Shown piece after piece: positions 44,543 through 52,878 of a DNA stretch of 64,000 nucleotides. The stretch's first letter is position 1, and each line of letters begins with the position of its first letter. The notes under the pieces were generated by a model. The model was given only the letters and a program-made list of their open reading frames with translations, made no database searches and had not been told where the DNA came from. The stretch comes from Bacteroidota bacterium (GTDB lineage: Bacteria; Bacteroidota; Bacteroidia; Flavobacteriales; Flavobacteriaceae): assembly GCA_018829465.1 (NCBI GenBank), contig JAHJTN010000006.1:186001-250000 (forward strand), read 5' to 3'. The position numbers and the translations under genes were made by a program.

Positions 44543-44574
44543 AAAAAAAAAGCCCCGATTTACTGTCGGGACTT
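44543..44574 (-). terminator. Attenuator terminator in the pheA leader
   Basis: On the minus strand AAGTCCCGA (44574-44566) pairs with TCGGGGCTT (44558-44550) around a seven-base loop, followed at once by nine T residues. It ends ten bases before the pheA ATG and 22 bases after the leader-peptide stop. GTCCC of its 5' arm (44572-44568) is complementary to GGGAC within the leader reading frame (44617-44613), which offers an antiterminator. Confidence 0.88.
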
Positions 44575-44595
44575 TAATGGTGATGTGATATATTA

Positions 44596-44679
44596 TCAAC
44601 AACTCATGGCATGTCCCTTCCTGCTTCCAAAATAGAAGTAGAAATAGTAAAAACCGAAAAAGTTGTTTGTTGTTTTCAT
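44596..44679 (-). CDS. Phe/Tyr-rich leader peptide of the pheA operon
   Basis: 27 codons from ATG at 44679 to TGA at 44596-44598. Residues 7-17 read F-F-G-F-Y-Y-F-Y-F-Y-F: six Phe and four Tyr in eleven codons. This is the classic ribosome-sensor of transcription attenuation: stalling at these codons when charged tRNA-Phe or tRNA-Tyr is scarce would leave GGGAC free to pair with the 5' arm of the terminator and allow read-through into pheA, aminotransferase, tyrA and DAHP synthase/chorismate mutase. Both amino acids are products of that operon, so the sensor matches the output. Confidence 0.9.
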   Translation of the reverse strand: MKTTNNFFGFYYFYFYFGSRKGHAMSC

Positions 44680-44687
44680 TTCGGGTG

Positions 44688-44719
44688 CTAAAGTAAAAAT
44701 TCTGTTTGAAAAAAATCAA
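44688..44719 (-). promoter_or_regulatory. Probable promoter of the pheA operon leader
   Basis: TTG at 44717-44719, 21-base spacer, TACTTTAG at 44688-44695 (one off TAnnTTTG). It would start transcription about ten bases before the leader ATG, as expected for an attenuator with a short 5' end. Confidence 0.5.
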
Positions 44720-44734
44720 TTGTTTTTTATTTTT

Positions 44735-44769
44735 TTTGTGAAATATCGTTTACGGAATGTATATTTTTG
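44735..44769 (+). promoter_or_regulatory. Promoter of gldA
   Basis: TTTG at 44735-44738 and a perfect -7 box TATTTTTG at 44762-44769 (23-base spacer), 16 bases before the gldA ATG. It is back to back with the pheA leader promoter. Confidence 0.55.
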
Positions 44770-44785
44770 CTAATAATCCTATGCG

Positions 44786-45679
44786 ATGAGTCTGCAAGTT
44801 GAGAATATATCAAAGCAATTTGGATCTAAAAAAGCCTTAGATAACGTAAGCTTTTCTTTAAATAAAGCTAGCATAACGGGCTTTTTAGGTCCTAACGGTG
44901 CCGGAAAATCTACCCTGATGAAAATCTTGACAGGGCAACTCTGCGCAGATAGCGGTAGGGCAATGGTAAACGGGTTCGACATTTCCAAAGCATCTCTGCC
45001 CGTCAAAAAATCGATAGGCTATTTGGCCGAACAAAATGCGCTGTATGACAATCTGTATGTTTCCGAATATTTATCATTTTGTGCCCGGCTACACGGGGTT
45101 TCCAAATCGAACATCGAAGCGGTCATGTTAAAAACAGGTTTGTCTGAGGTTGGCAAACAAAAAATTGAAACCCTTTCTAAGGGCTACAAACAACGTGTAG
45201 GTTTAGCAGCTGCACTGATACACGACCCCGAAGTTTTGCTGCTCGACGAACCCACTACAGGCCTCGATCCAAACCAGTTGGGCGACATTCGAAAACTCAT
45301 CAAAGAATTGGGAAAAGAAAAAACCGTTTTCTTCTCTTCTCATATTTTACAAGAAGTAGAAGCGGTTTGCGAAGAAGTGCTCATTTTACACGAAGGAAAA
45401 TTGGTTGGAAAACAGAAAGTAGAAACCCTGTCAAAATCTGACGAAAACACCTTGGTTGTCGAGTTTGACTACCGTGTGGAAGACGTCCTGCTCAGGCGTT
45501 TACCCCATGTAAAAAAGGTAGAAAACCCTGACGGTTTGGCTTGGGAAATTACATTTGAAACCACCCAAGATATGCGCCCGGCGGTTTTTGATTTTGCGCA
45601 CGACAACCAACTATCCATCGTACAGCTCCGCGCCAAACACACCAAACTTGAAGCACTCTTTAAGGAACTTACGCATTGA
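44786..45679 (+). CDS. gldA: GldA-type ABC transporter ATPase (gliding motility)
   Basis: 297 residues, the length of Flavobacterium GldA. Walker A GPNGAGKSTLMK near residue 37, signature LSKGYKQRVGLAAAL near 135, Walker B VLLLDEPTTGLDPNQ near 151 and a switch His in FFSSHILQEVEA. The N-terminal SLQVENISKQFGSKKALDNV and C-terminal extension fit GldA, which with GldF and GldG forms an ABC complex needed for gliding in flavobacteria. gldF and gldG are not adjacent here, as is common. A general ABC export ATPase is the alternative. Confidence 0.8.
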   Translation: MSLQVENISKQFGSKKALDNVSFSLNKASITGFLGPNGAGKSTLMKILTGQLCADSGRAMVNGFDISKASLPVKKSIGYLAEQNALYDNLYVSEYLSFCARLHGVSKSNIEAVMLKTGLSEVGKQKIETLSKGYKQRVGLAAALIHDPEVLLLDEPTTGLDPNQLGDIRKLIKELGKEKTVFFSSHILQEVEAVCEEVLILHEGKLVGKQKVETLSKSDENTLVVEFDYRVEDVLLRRLPHVKKVENPDGLAWEITFETTQDMRPAVFDFAHDNQLSIVQLRAKHTKLEALFKELTH

Positions 45680-45718
45680 TTGGTTTAATTTTTGTAGAAC
45701 TGATTGAAAAATAAACAC

Positions 45719-45813
45719 ATGAAACAACCATGTAAAAATTTTGCACACAGGAGCATGATTAATTAGGTTGTTCCATCTGACCACTTAAAAACAATAAATA
45801 TAAACAGATGAAA
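45719..45813 (+). repeat. ATGAAA-junction repeat, copy F (upstream of DUF4136 gene)
   Basis: Plus-strand short form (95 bp) without the GCTGAGCGCAGTCGAAGC segment. It starts ATGAAACAACCATGTAA and ends AAACAGATGAAA, the lipoprotein start. Stem AACAACC/GGTTGTT is a perfect seven pairs. The upstream ATG opens 15 codons. Confidence 0.85.
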
Positions 45814-46329
45814 AAAATTTTATTCCTTTTCGCTCTCTCTTTCCTATTGGCATGTGGCCCCAAGGTGAGTTATGATTTTGACAACCGGGCAGACTTTTCT
45901 AAGTATCGCACTTTCAACTTCTATCCGGAACTGAAATCCGGCCTGAGCGAACTCGATGAAAAAAGAGTCATCGACCAGCTGGAAAGGCAATTATCGGTAA
46001 AAGGCATTCGACGGGGCGACAATCCTGATTTCTTTGTCAATTTTTACACAAGCCAATTTGAAACGCCATCACAACAAAGTGTGGGTATCGGTTTTGGCAC
46101 TTTTGGCAGGAGATCCGGCGGCACAGTCTCCACGGGTTTCCCAGTAGGCGGCAACGTACTCAACCAGAGAATCACGGTCGATTTTGTAGATGTTGCCACC
46201 GGCAGCCAAGTTTGGCAAGGGCAGGTGGCCAGCAAAGTAAAAGCACGTGCCAATCCGGAAGAACGCGAAGTTTACTACGCCAATCTCATTGGGAAAATTT
46301 TGTCTAAATACCCGCCCCGCAGAAAATAG
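45808..46329 (+). CDS. DUF4136 lipoprotein
   Basis: 173 residues. Lipoprotein signal with the box LLAC (Cys near residue 16) and GPKVSYDFD after it. The DUF4136 fold covers most of the rest (FSKYRTFNFYPE near 33, VDFVDVATGSQVWQGQV near 124). Members are outer-membrane or periplasmic lipoproteins of unknown role. The start codon is the downstream edge of repeat copy F. Confidence 0.88.
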   Translation: MKKILFLFALSFLLACGPKVSYDFDNRADFSKYRTFNFYPELKSGLSELDEKRVIDQLERQLSVKGIRRGDNPDFFVNFYTSQFETPSQQSVGIGFGTFGRRSGGTVSTGFPVGGNVLNQRITVDFVDVATGSQVWQGQVASKVKARANPEEREVYYANLIGKILSKYPPRRK

Positions 46330-46373
46330 CCGAACAAAAATTGGGACAAAATGCCCGTCCAAAACTGTCAAAA

Positions 46374-46407
46374 TAAAAAAACCTCCGACAAGGTTAGTCA
46401 GAGGTTT
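46374..46407 (-). terminator. Terminator of tRNA-Gln
   Basis: AAACCTC (46379-46385) pairs with GAGGTTT (46401-46407), with inner GAC/GTC pairing, then a T run on the minus strand. It begins ten bases after the tRNA. Confidence 0.8.
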
Positions 46408-46416
46408 CTATTTCTG

Positions 46417-46489
46417 TTGGTCTACTAGGGCTCGAACCTAGACTCTTCTGGACCAAAACCAGACGTGTTGCCAGTTACACCATAGACCA
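46417..46489 (-). tRNA. tRNA-Gln (anticodon TTG)
   Basis: 73 bases forming a full cloverleaf: acceptor TGGTCTA/TAGACCA, anticodon stem CTGG/CCAG around TTTTGGT (anticodon TTG), and TPsiC arm with GGTTCGAGCCC. The CCA end is not encoded. Confidence 0.96.
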
Positions 46490-46501
46490 AAAATCAGGTT
46501 G

Positions 46502-46532
46502 CAAATTTAATATAAACTTTTGGTTGCACAAA
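46502..46532 (-). promoter_or_regulatory. Promoter of tRNA-Gln
   Basis: -33 TTTG at 46529-46532, 19-base spacer, -7 TAAATTTG at 46502-46509. Full match to the Bacteroidota primary-sigma consensus. Confidence 0.7.
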
Positions 46533-46667
46533 CTTTTTTCTGAATTTGTGTGTGCATTTTGTTTGAACAAAAACGAGATACAACGCAGTTTCTGTATTAA
46601 GTACTATTTAACGAAAAGCATCCTAAATTTATTCTTAAATTCGTCCGGTCAATCGTAACTATCAAAT

Positions 46668-49600
46668 ATGAGTGCAAATTTTGAACGTTGGAACAACTTA
46701 TTGGGATGGGCAGTTTTTATTGCAGCCCTTATCACTTATAGCCTCACCGTAGAGCCTACCGCCAGTTTTTGGGATGCCGGCGAATATATTTCTACAGCAG
46801 CAAAATTGCAAGTAGGCCACCCGCCCGGTGCACCACTCTACCAGATGTTGGGTGCTTTTTTTGCCATGTTTGCCACAGATGCTTCGCATGTTGCACTGCT
46901 CGTAAACTATCTTTCTGTGTTTTCGAGCGCTTTTACCATTCTTTTTCTTTTTTGGTCAACAACCATCCTACTTAGAAGAATCCTCACTAGAAATGGTGAG
47001 GACTTGACTGACGCAAAAGCCGCGGCTGTTCTCGGAAGCGCGCTTGTCGGTGCTTTGGCCTTTACGTATTCGGACAGTTTTTGGTTTAATGCAGTGGAAG
47101 CCGAAGTGTACGCCATGGCTGCATTGCTGATGTCGCTGATGTTTTGGTTGGGCCTCCGCTGGGAGTCTGAAATGTTGGAGCCACGAGGCCATCGGTGGTT
47201 AATTTTGATTTCGTTTGTGATTGGTCTTTCTTTCGGCGTGCATTTTATGGCTTTGCTCACCATTCCCGCCATTGGGTTTTTGTACTACTTTAAACATTGG
47301 AAAACCATTACTGTCAAAAATTTTATCGCTGCAAATATTGTGGTTGTGGGTATATTGATGGTTATTTTCAAATTTTTATTGCCTTACACTTTAAAGTTTT
47401 TTGGTGGCGCCGAAGTGTTTTTTGTAAATTCGATAGGACTGCCTTTTAATTCGGGAACCATCATTGCGGGTATTCTTTTTATAGCCTTTTTTGTCTATTT
47501 TATCAAGTTTTCCAAAAAGCGAAAATGGGTACATTTTCATACGCTGCTCCACTGCGTACTGTTTATTTTTATTGGTTTTTCTTGTTGGATTATGCTCCCT
47601 ATTCGGGCAAACGCCAATGTAGTTATCAATGAAAATAAACCTGCAGATGCCAGGGAACTCCTCGCCTACTATAACCGGGAACAATATCCGGAAACCAAAC
47701 TATTCTACGGGCCGCTTTTTACGGAGACCTACGTAGGTTTGGATCCCAAAAATCCATATACAGACGACAAACCCAACTACGAAAGGGATGAAAAGACGGG
47801 AACATATATCATCGTGAACAAATGGCAGAATGTCAAACAAAATTCTGACGACAGCCAAAAAGGATTTTTACCCCGAATGTGGAGCACGGAAGCCGAAAAC
47901 ATAGCCAACTATATGCGTTTCACAGCACCGGTAGATTTTACCATCAAACCCGAGTATCGCGGCAATGAAGAACTTCGGAGGTTGGTGAGTGAAATCAAAT
48001 CGGGCGTCAAAAACGGGCGTGTTGAAATGCCGCAATACCATAAATTTTTGGTAGATTACAGCGATTATCTCGACATAAAAAAGCCGTCTTTCCTGCAAAA
48101 TATGAAGTTTTTATTCGAATTTCAGTTTAGCTATATGTACTGGCGCTATTTTATGTGGAACTTCGTAGGTCGGGAAAATGACGAACAAGGAAGACAAGAC
48201 AACAATGGCAATTGGATTAGCGGCATTCGAGCAGTTGATGAGTTTTTCTTAGGCTATCCGCAAACCCAATTGCCCGATGAAATTGCCAAAAACAAAGGCA
48301 GAAATACCTATTTCTTTTTGCCATTTTTGCTCGGCGTGCTCGGGTTGCTATTTCACTTCAGAAAGCACCTCAACTTTTTCTGGATACTCTTGGTTTTTTT
48401 CCTTTTTACAGGGATCGCGCTCAAAATATATCTCAACGAACGCGCCTTCGAACCTCGGGAACGCGACTATGCTTTGGTAGGTTCATTCTATGTGTTTTCT
48501 ATCTGGATAGGCATGGGTGCTTATGCCGTTTTTGATTGGCTTCAAAGCAAATTAAATGGCAAATTGGCTGCGGTGTGTTCTACTGTTGTCACCTTAATGG
48601 CCGTGCCTGTTTTGATGGCACAGCAAAATTGGGACGACCATGACCGATCTGATAAATACACCGCACAATCCATCGCCAATGCATATTTACAATCTATACA
48701 AGAAGAAGGCGAACCGATTATTTTTAGTATCGGCGACAACGACACTTTTGCGCTGTGGTATGCACAAGAAATTGAAGGCAAACGAACTGATGTTCGTGTC
48801 ATCAACACATCATTGGTGGCAACCGATTGGTATATCGATCAAATGAAGCGTCAAGCTTACAAGAGCAGTCCCATACCATCGCAACTCAAACACGAGCAAT
48901 ATCGCTACGGAACACGAGATGTTTTGATTTATCAGGAGCTCACCGACAACACTTGGGATATTGATGATTTTATGCGTTGGGTGGCCTCAGATGCTCCGCA
49001 AACTAAGGTGCAACTCTCTAATGGAGAAGAAATTGTGTTTTATCCGACTAAAAAAATTCGGATTCCTGTTGACAAGGAAGCCGTCTTAAAAAATGGCATA
49101 GTCAAGGAAAAAGATTCTGCATTGATTGTACCTTATATCGATATAGAAATTGGCAACCAACTTCCTAAAAACAGGTTGATGATGCTGGATATTATTGCGA
49201 ACAACGACTGGAAAAGACCTATTTATTTCACCGGTGGCAGCTACAACAAAGAAGAGTATATTTGGATGAAAGATTACCTACAACTGGAAGGTCTGACCTA
49301 TAAATTGGTACCCATCAAAACGCCAGTATCGCCCAACAACCCCTACGAGATGGGAAGGGTGGACACCGAAACCATGTATAAAAACGTCATGAAATGGGAA
49401 TGGGGCAATATGAACGGAGACATCTATCACGATCCTGAAACCCGCAAAAACAGTATTTCATTTAGAGGAAATATATGGCGGCTTGCCGACCAACTGATCA
49501 AAGAAAATCAATTCGACAAAGCCGAAAAAGTTATGGATTTGGTGTTGGAACAAACCCCCGTTGACAAATACGGTTTCTTTTCACTCTTAGAACCTTTTGT

Positions 49601-49868
49601 AGATGGATATTACAAAATCGGCAAAAAAGAAAAGGCTCAAAAATTGTATTTGGAAGTGGCCAAAAACTTTCAGCAATATGCGGAATACTTCAACCAAATG
49701 AATATTGATTTGCAGTATGCATTTATAGACCAAATCATCACCAATATAGAAAGATATAGAAGCCTGACGCAAGTGTTGGAAAAAAACAGAGACGAACCCT
49801 TTGCCGAGCTTCAACAGGACATTTTTGACAGACACGAAGCCTATTTCAGCCATTTTTATCAGGAATAA
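46668..49868 (+). CDS. DUF2723 membrane protein (putative O-mannosyltransferase-like glycosyltransferase)
   Basis: 1066 residues. About ten hydrophobic segments lie in the first 300 residues and several more around 520-640; a long soluble C-terminal part ends with helical TPR-like sequence (about 970-1050). FWDAGEYISTAAKLQVGHPPGAPLYQ near residue 34 is the family's acidic first loop, equivalent to the catalytic Asp loop of GT-C glycosyltransferases. The family (TMEM260-like) is proposed to O-glycosylate proteins; substrate here unknown. Two bases before the polysaccharide deacetylase gene. Confidence 0.85.
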   Translation: MSANFERWNNLLGWAVFIAALITYSLTVEPTASFWDAGEYISTAAKLQVGHPPGAPLYQMLGAFFAMFATDASHVALLVNYLSVFSSAFTILFLFWSTTILLRRILTRNGEDLTDAKAAAVLGSALVGALAFTYSDSFWFNAVEAEVYAMAALLMSLMFWLGLRWESEMLEPRGHRWLILISFVIGLSFGVHFMALLTIPAIGFLYYFKHWKTITVKNFIAANIVVVGILMVIFKFLLPYTLKFFGGAEVFFVNSIGLPFNSGTIIAGILFIAFFVYFIKFSKKRKWVHFHTLLHCVLFIFIGFSCWIMLPIRANANVVINENKPADARELLAYYNREQYPETKLFYGPLFTETYVGLDPKNPYTDDKPNYERDEKTGTYIIVNKWQNVKQNSDDSQKGFLPRMWSTEAENIANYMRFTAPVDFTIKPEYRGNEELRRLVSEIKSGVKNGRVEMPQYHKFLVDYSDYLDIKKPSFLQNMKFLFEFQFSYMYWRYFMWNFVGRENDEQGRQDNNGNWISGIRAVDEFFLGYPQTQLPDEIAKNKGRNTYFFLPFLLGVLGLLFHFRKHLNFFWILLVFFLFTGIALKIYLNERAFEPRERDYALVGSFYVFSIWIGMGAYAVFDWLQSKLNGKLAAVCSTVVTLMAVPVLMAQQNWDDHDRSDKYTAQSIANAYLQSIQEEGEPIIFSIGDNDTFALWYAQEIEGKRTDVRVINTSLVATDWYIDQMKRQAYKSSPIPSQLKHEQYRYGTRDVLIYQELTDNTWDIDDFMRWVASDAPQTKVQLSNGEEIVFYPTKKIRIPVDKEAVLKNGIVKEKDSALIVPYIDIEIGNQLPKNRLMMLDIIANNDWKRPIYFTGGSYNKEEYIWMKDYLQLEGLTYKLVPIKTPVSPNNPYEMGRVDTETMYKNVMKWEWGNMNGDIYHDPETRKNSISFRGNIWRLADQLIKENQFDKAEKVMDLVLEQTPVDKYGFFSLLEPFVDGYYKIGKKEKAQKLYLEVAKNFQQYAEYFNQMNIDLQYAFIDQIITNIERYRSLTQVLEKNRDEPFAELQQDIFDRHEAYFSHFYQE

Positions 49869-49870
49869 TC

Positions 49871-50488
49871 TTGCACAAAATACTCGTCAAAACGCCATTT
49901 TGGCTTCGGCTTCTCTTTCCAAAATACCTTTGGAGAAAATCACTTGGTGAAAAAGTAATCTATCTAACTTTTGACGACGGACCTACACCAAAAGTTACCG
50001 ATTGGGTGCTACAACAACTCGATAAATACAATGCCAAAGCCACGTTTTTTTGTGTGGGTGAAAACGTTGAAAAACACCAAGCAATTTTCAAGACCATAGC
50101 GTTTAAAGGCCATCGGATTGGCAACCACGGCATGCGGCACGAAAACGGTTGGGATGTTGACACCCACACCTACCTAAAGTCTTATTCGGAAACTCAAAAA
50201 TTTATTCCTTCCAATTTGTTCAGACCGCCCTACGGACGCATTAAGAACAGACAAGCAAAAGAACTGATAAAACTAGGCGTAGAAATAGTGATGTGGGATG
50301 TCATCAGCGGTGATTTTGACCCGAGTATTCTACCCAAAAAATGCCTCGCCAATGTTTTAAAACACACCCAAAATGGGAGTATTGTAGTCTTTCACGACAG
50401 TGAAAAAGCCTTTCCAAATCTGTCTTTTACCCTTCCTAAAATGCTTGACCATTTCAGCAAGGTAGGCTATCGTTTTGAGCATTTGTAA
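49871..50488 (+). CDS. Polysaccharide deacetylase (NodB domain)
   Basis: 205 residues. VIYLTFDDGPTPKVTD near residue 31 holds the catalytic Asp and metal Asp, GNHGMRHEN near 82 the His pair, FRPPYGRIK near 117 the groove. These enzymes remove N-acetyl groups from sugars. The start is TTG at 49871, two bases after the DUF2723 stop; no ATG exists before the conserved domain, so translation is probably coupled. No signal peptide, but the hydrophobic FWLRLLFPKYLW stretch may anchor it. Confidence 0.88.
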   Translation: MHKILVKTPFWLRLLFPKYLWRKSLGEKVIYLTFDDGPTPKVTDWVLQQLDKYNAKATFFCVGENVEKHQAIFKTIAFKGHRIGNHGMRHENGWDVDTHTYLKSYSETQKFIPSNLFRPPYGRIKNRQAKELIKLGVEIVMWDVISGDFDPSILPKKCLANVLKHTQNGSIVVFHDSEKAFPNLSFTLPKMLDHFSKVGYRFEHL

Positions 50489-50516
50489 GCCTTTTCGACT
50501 AGTTTGCGAATTCCAT

Positions 50517-50551
50517 AAAAAAACCCCCAATTGAAGAATTGAGGGCTTTTT
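50517..50551. terminator. Bidirectional terminator
   Basis: CCCCCAATT and AATTGAGGG pair with one mismatch around GAAG, with an A run before and a T run after, so it can stop both the deacetylase transcript and glnA arriving from the other strand. Confidence 0.8.
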
Positions 50552-50567
50552 AAGGGTCGCTGTTTGT

Positions 50568-52754
50568 TTATCGCGTAAAGAGCAATTCGCGGTATTTGAC
50601 CAATGTCCACAACTCGTCGTCAATCAGAATTTCGAGTTTGTCGCAGTGATATCTAATGACTTCAAAGTAAGGCCTTACCTCATCGCAGTAGGCATACGCT
50701 TTCGCCTCAGTATCTTCAATATTGTTGGCTGCTTTTCGTGCTTCTGTCATGTTGGTGACATTGGAGTTGATTGCCTCTATGTGTTCCGAAATCTCCTTAA
50801 TCAGGTTAATTTGCTCCTGAGCATACTTTTCAAAATCTTTAGCAAAAATATCCTTGAGTCCTTGTACGTTTGAAATCAATTTGTTTTGATAGTTTATTGC
50901 CGTAGGAATCACATGGTTTCTGGCAATGTCACCTATAACACGACCTTCAATTTGTATTTTTTTGGTGTAGGCTTCCAATTCTATCTCGTATCTGGCGTGT
51001 ATCTCAATTGGATTTAGAATGCCGAGTTCTTCAAAAAGTGAAATGCTTTTTTTAGATATATTCGCTTTCAGTGCTTTGGGTGTAGTTTTGTTGTTTGACA
51101 GCCCTCGTTTGGCAGCTTCTTTTTCCCAAGCATCACTGTATCCATCTCCTTCAAAAATAATGCGTTTAGACTGTTTGATGTATTCGCGAAGTATGTTGAA
51201 AATAGCGTCGTCTTTCTTCATGTCCTTACGCGTAACAAGATCATCTACCTCAGCTTTAAATACCGTCAACTGCTTGGCTACGATGGCAGACAATACCGTC
51301 ATCGGATTGGCGCAGTTTGCCGAAGACCCCACAGCCCTAAATTCGAATTTATTGCCCGTGAAAGCAAAAGGAGAAGTTCTGTTTCGGTCTGTGTTGTCTA
51401 ACAATATTTCAGGTATTTTGCCTACAACATTAAGCTTCAACTCTGTTTTTTCTTCGGGCGATAGCTTTCCGTCGGATACGTTTTCTAAATCGTCCAAAAC
51501 TTTGGAGAGTTGATCGCCTATAAAAACAGAAATAATAGCCGGTGGTGCTTCGTTGGCACCTAGGCGATGGTCGTTGCTGGCAGAGGCAATAGAGGCCCTT
51601 AGCAATTCTTCATTTTCATTTACCGCCTTGATGGTATTGATGAAAAAAGTAAGAAATTGTAAATTACTCATGGGTGTTTTGCCCGGGCCCAACAAGTTGA
51701 CGCCTGTATCGGTAGCCATCGAAAAATTGTTGTGTTTACCGGAACCGTTAATGCCTGAAAAAGGTTTTTCGTGCAGCAATACTTTAAGTCCGTGTCTGTC
51801 GGCTACTTTTCCCATGATGTCCATGAGTAATGTATTGTGGTCAACGGCCAAGTTGGCTTCTTCAAAAATGGGTGCCAACTCAAACTGATTGGGAGCCACT
51901 TCGTTGTGTCTGGTTTTAACAGGAATGCCTAAAAGCATACATTCTTGCTCCAAATCTCTCATAAAGTTGAGGGCGCGAATCGGAATTGACCCAAAATAAT
52001 GGTCTTCCAACTGTTGTCCTTTGGCAGGTGAATGGCCCAAAAGTGCTCTCCCTGTCAGCACGATATCGGGCCTGGCTGTGGCTAACGATTTGTCTATAAG
52101 AAAATATTCTTGTTCCCATCCTAAAGTGGCAATCACTTTCTTCACGTTTTTGTCAAAATATTTAGCAACTGCCGTTGCGGCTCCGTCAAGTGCCTGAAGG
52201 GAACGCAAAAGGGGTGTTTTGTAATCTAGGGCTTCACCTGTATAGGAAACAAAAACGGTAGGAATACAAAGCGTGGTGCCATATACAAATGCCGGAGATG
52301 TTGGGTCCCAAGCGGTATAACCTCTCGCTTCAAAAGTGTTTCGAATGCCACCACTCGGAAAGCTGGAAGCATCGGGCTCTTGCTGCACCAACTGGCCGCC
52401 ATCAAACTTTTCTATGGCCAAACCTCCTCCCACGGGTTCGAAGAAAGCATCGTGTTTTTCGGCGCTGGAGCCCGTCAAAGGCTGAAACCAGTGCGTATAA
52501 TGTGTGGCACCTTTGCTCAAAGCCCAAAGTTTCATACCGGCTGCAATGTGCTCTGCCAATTTACGATCAATTTTTGATCCGTTTTCTGTGGCATCCAAGA
52601 CACTTTTGTAAGCCTCTTTGGAAAGATATTGGCGCATGGCCTGGTCGTTAAAGACGTTTTTACCAAACAAGTCTGAACGTCTGACAGATTCGTCTATTTT
52701 TACTTGGGGCTTTTGCTGGCTAGCCAACAATGCTTGAGTCCTGATTGTACCCAT
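50568..52754 (-). CDS. glnA: Glutamine synthetase type III
   Basis: 728 residues, the length of GSIII (GlnN), the form common in Bacteroidota. Condenses glutamate and ammonia with ATP. FPSGGIRNTFEARGYTAWD near 130 is the GSIII N-terminal signature; NEVAPNQFELAPIFEEAN near 282 and NGSGKHNNFSM near 333 are ATP/metal motifs. Cytoplasmic dodecamer in homologues. No PII or ammonium transporter gene is adjacent. Confidence 0.96.
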   Translation of the reverse strand: MGTIRTQALLASQQKPQVKIDESVRRSDLFGKNVFNDQAMRQYLSKEAYKSVLDATENGSKIDRKLAEHIAAGMKLWALSKGATHYTHWFQPLTGSSAEKHDAFFEPVGGGLAIEKFDGGQLVQQEPDASSFPSGGIRNTFEARGYTAWDPTSPAFVYGTTLCIPTVFVSYTGEALDYKTPLLRSLQALDGAATAVAKYFDKNVKKVIATLGWEQEYFLIDKSLATARPDIVLTGRALLGHSPAKGQQLEDHYFGSIPIRALNFMRDLEQECMLLGIPVKTRHNEVAPNQFELAPIFEEANLAVDHNTLLMDIMGKVADRHGLKVLLHEKPFSGINGSGKHNNFSMATDTGVNLLGPGKTPMSNLQFLTFFINTIKAVNENEELLRASIASASNDHRLGANEAPPAIISVFIGDQLSKVLDDLENVSDGKLSPEEKTELKLNVVGKIPEILLDNTDRNRTSPFAFTGNKFEFRAVGSSANCANPMTVLSAIVAKQLTVFKAEVDDLVTRKDMKKDDAIFNILREYIKQSKRIIFEGDGYSDAWEKEAAKRGLSNNKTTPKALKANISKKSISLFEELGILNPIEIHARYEIELEAYTKKIQIEGRVIGDIARNHVIPTAINYQNKLISNVQGLKDIFAKDFEKYAQEQINLIKEISEHIEAINSNVTNMTEARKAANNIEDTEAKAYAYCDEVRPYFEVIRYHCDKLEILIDDELWTLVKYRELLFTR

Positions 52755-52797
52755 AATAATCTTATTTAAGGTTTTAAATATTTTCTAAAATTCGGCA

Positions 52798-52805
52798 CAA
52801 ATTTA
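52798..52805 (-). promoter_or_regulatory. Promoter -7 box for glnA
   Basis: TAAATTTG on the minus strand, an exact TAnnTTTG, 43 bases before the glnA ATG and directly after the terminator of the antiporter gene. Confidence 0.5.
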
Positions 52806-52808
52806 CAT

Positions 52809-52842
52809 AAAAAATTATACCCCTTGATTTTAAGGGGTATAA
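52809..52842 (-). terminator. Terminator of the nadA-nadB-antiporter operon
   Basis: Perfect eleven-pair stem TTATACCCCTT/AAGGGGTATAA with a six-base loop, then a T run on the minus strand, 37 bases after the antiporter stop codon. Confidence 0.8.
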
Positions 52843-52878
52843 ACTTATAAAAATTACAAAAAAAATAATTTAACCCTC

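Noticed and set aside
44534-44719. Long N-terminal extension of prephenate dehydratase
   Set aside because: It passes through the attenuator hairpin and in a different frame over the leader peptide; MQKPVAIQG at 44533 is the natural start.
50568-52754. glnA region as a horizontally acquired gene because of its unusual type
   Set aside because: Type III glutamine synthetase is normal in Bacteroidota, and base composition and promoter style match the neighbours.
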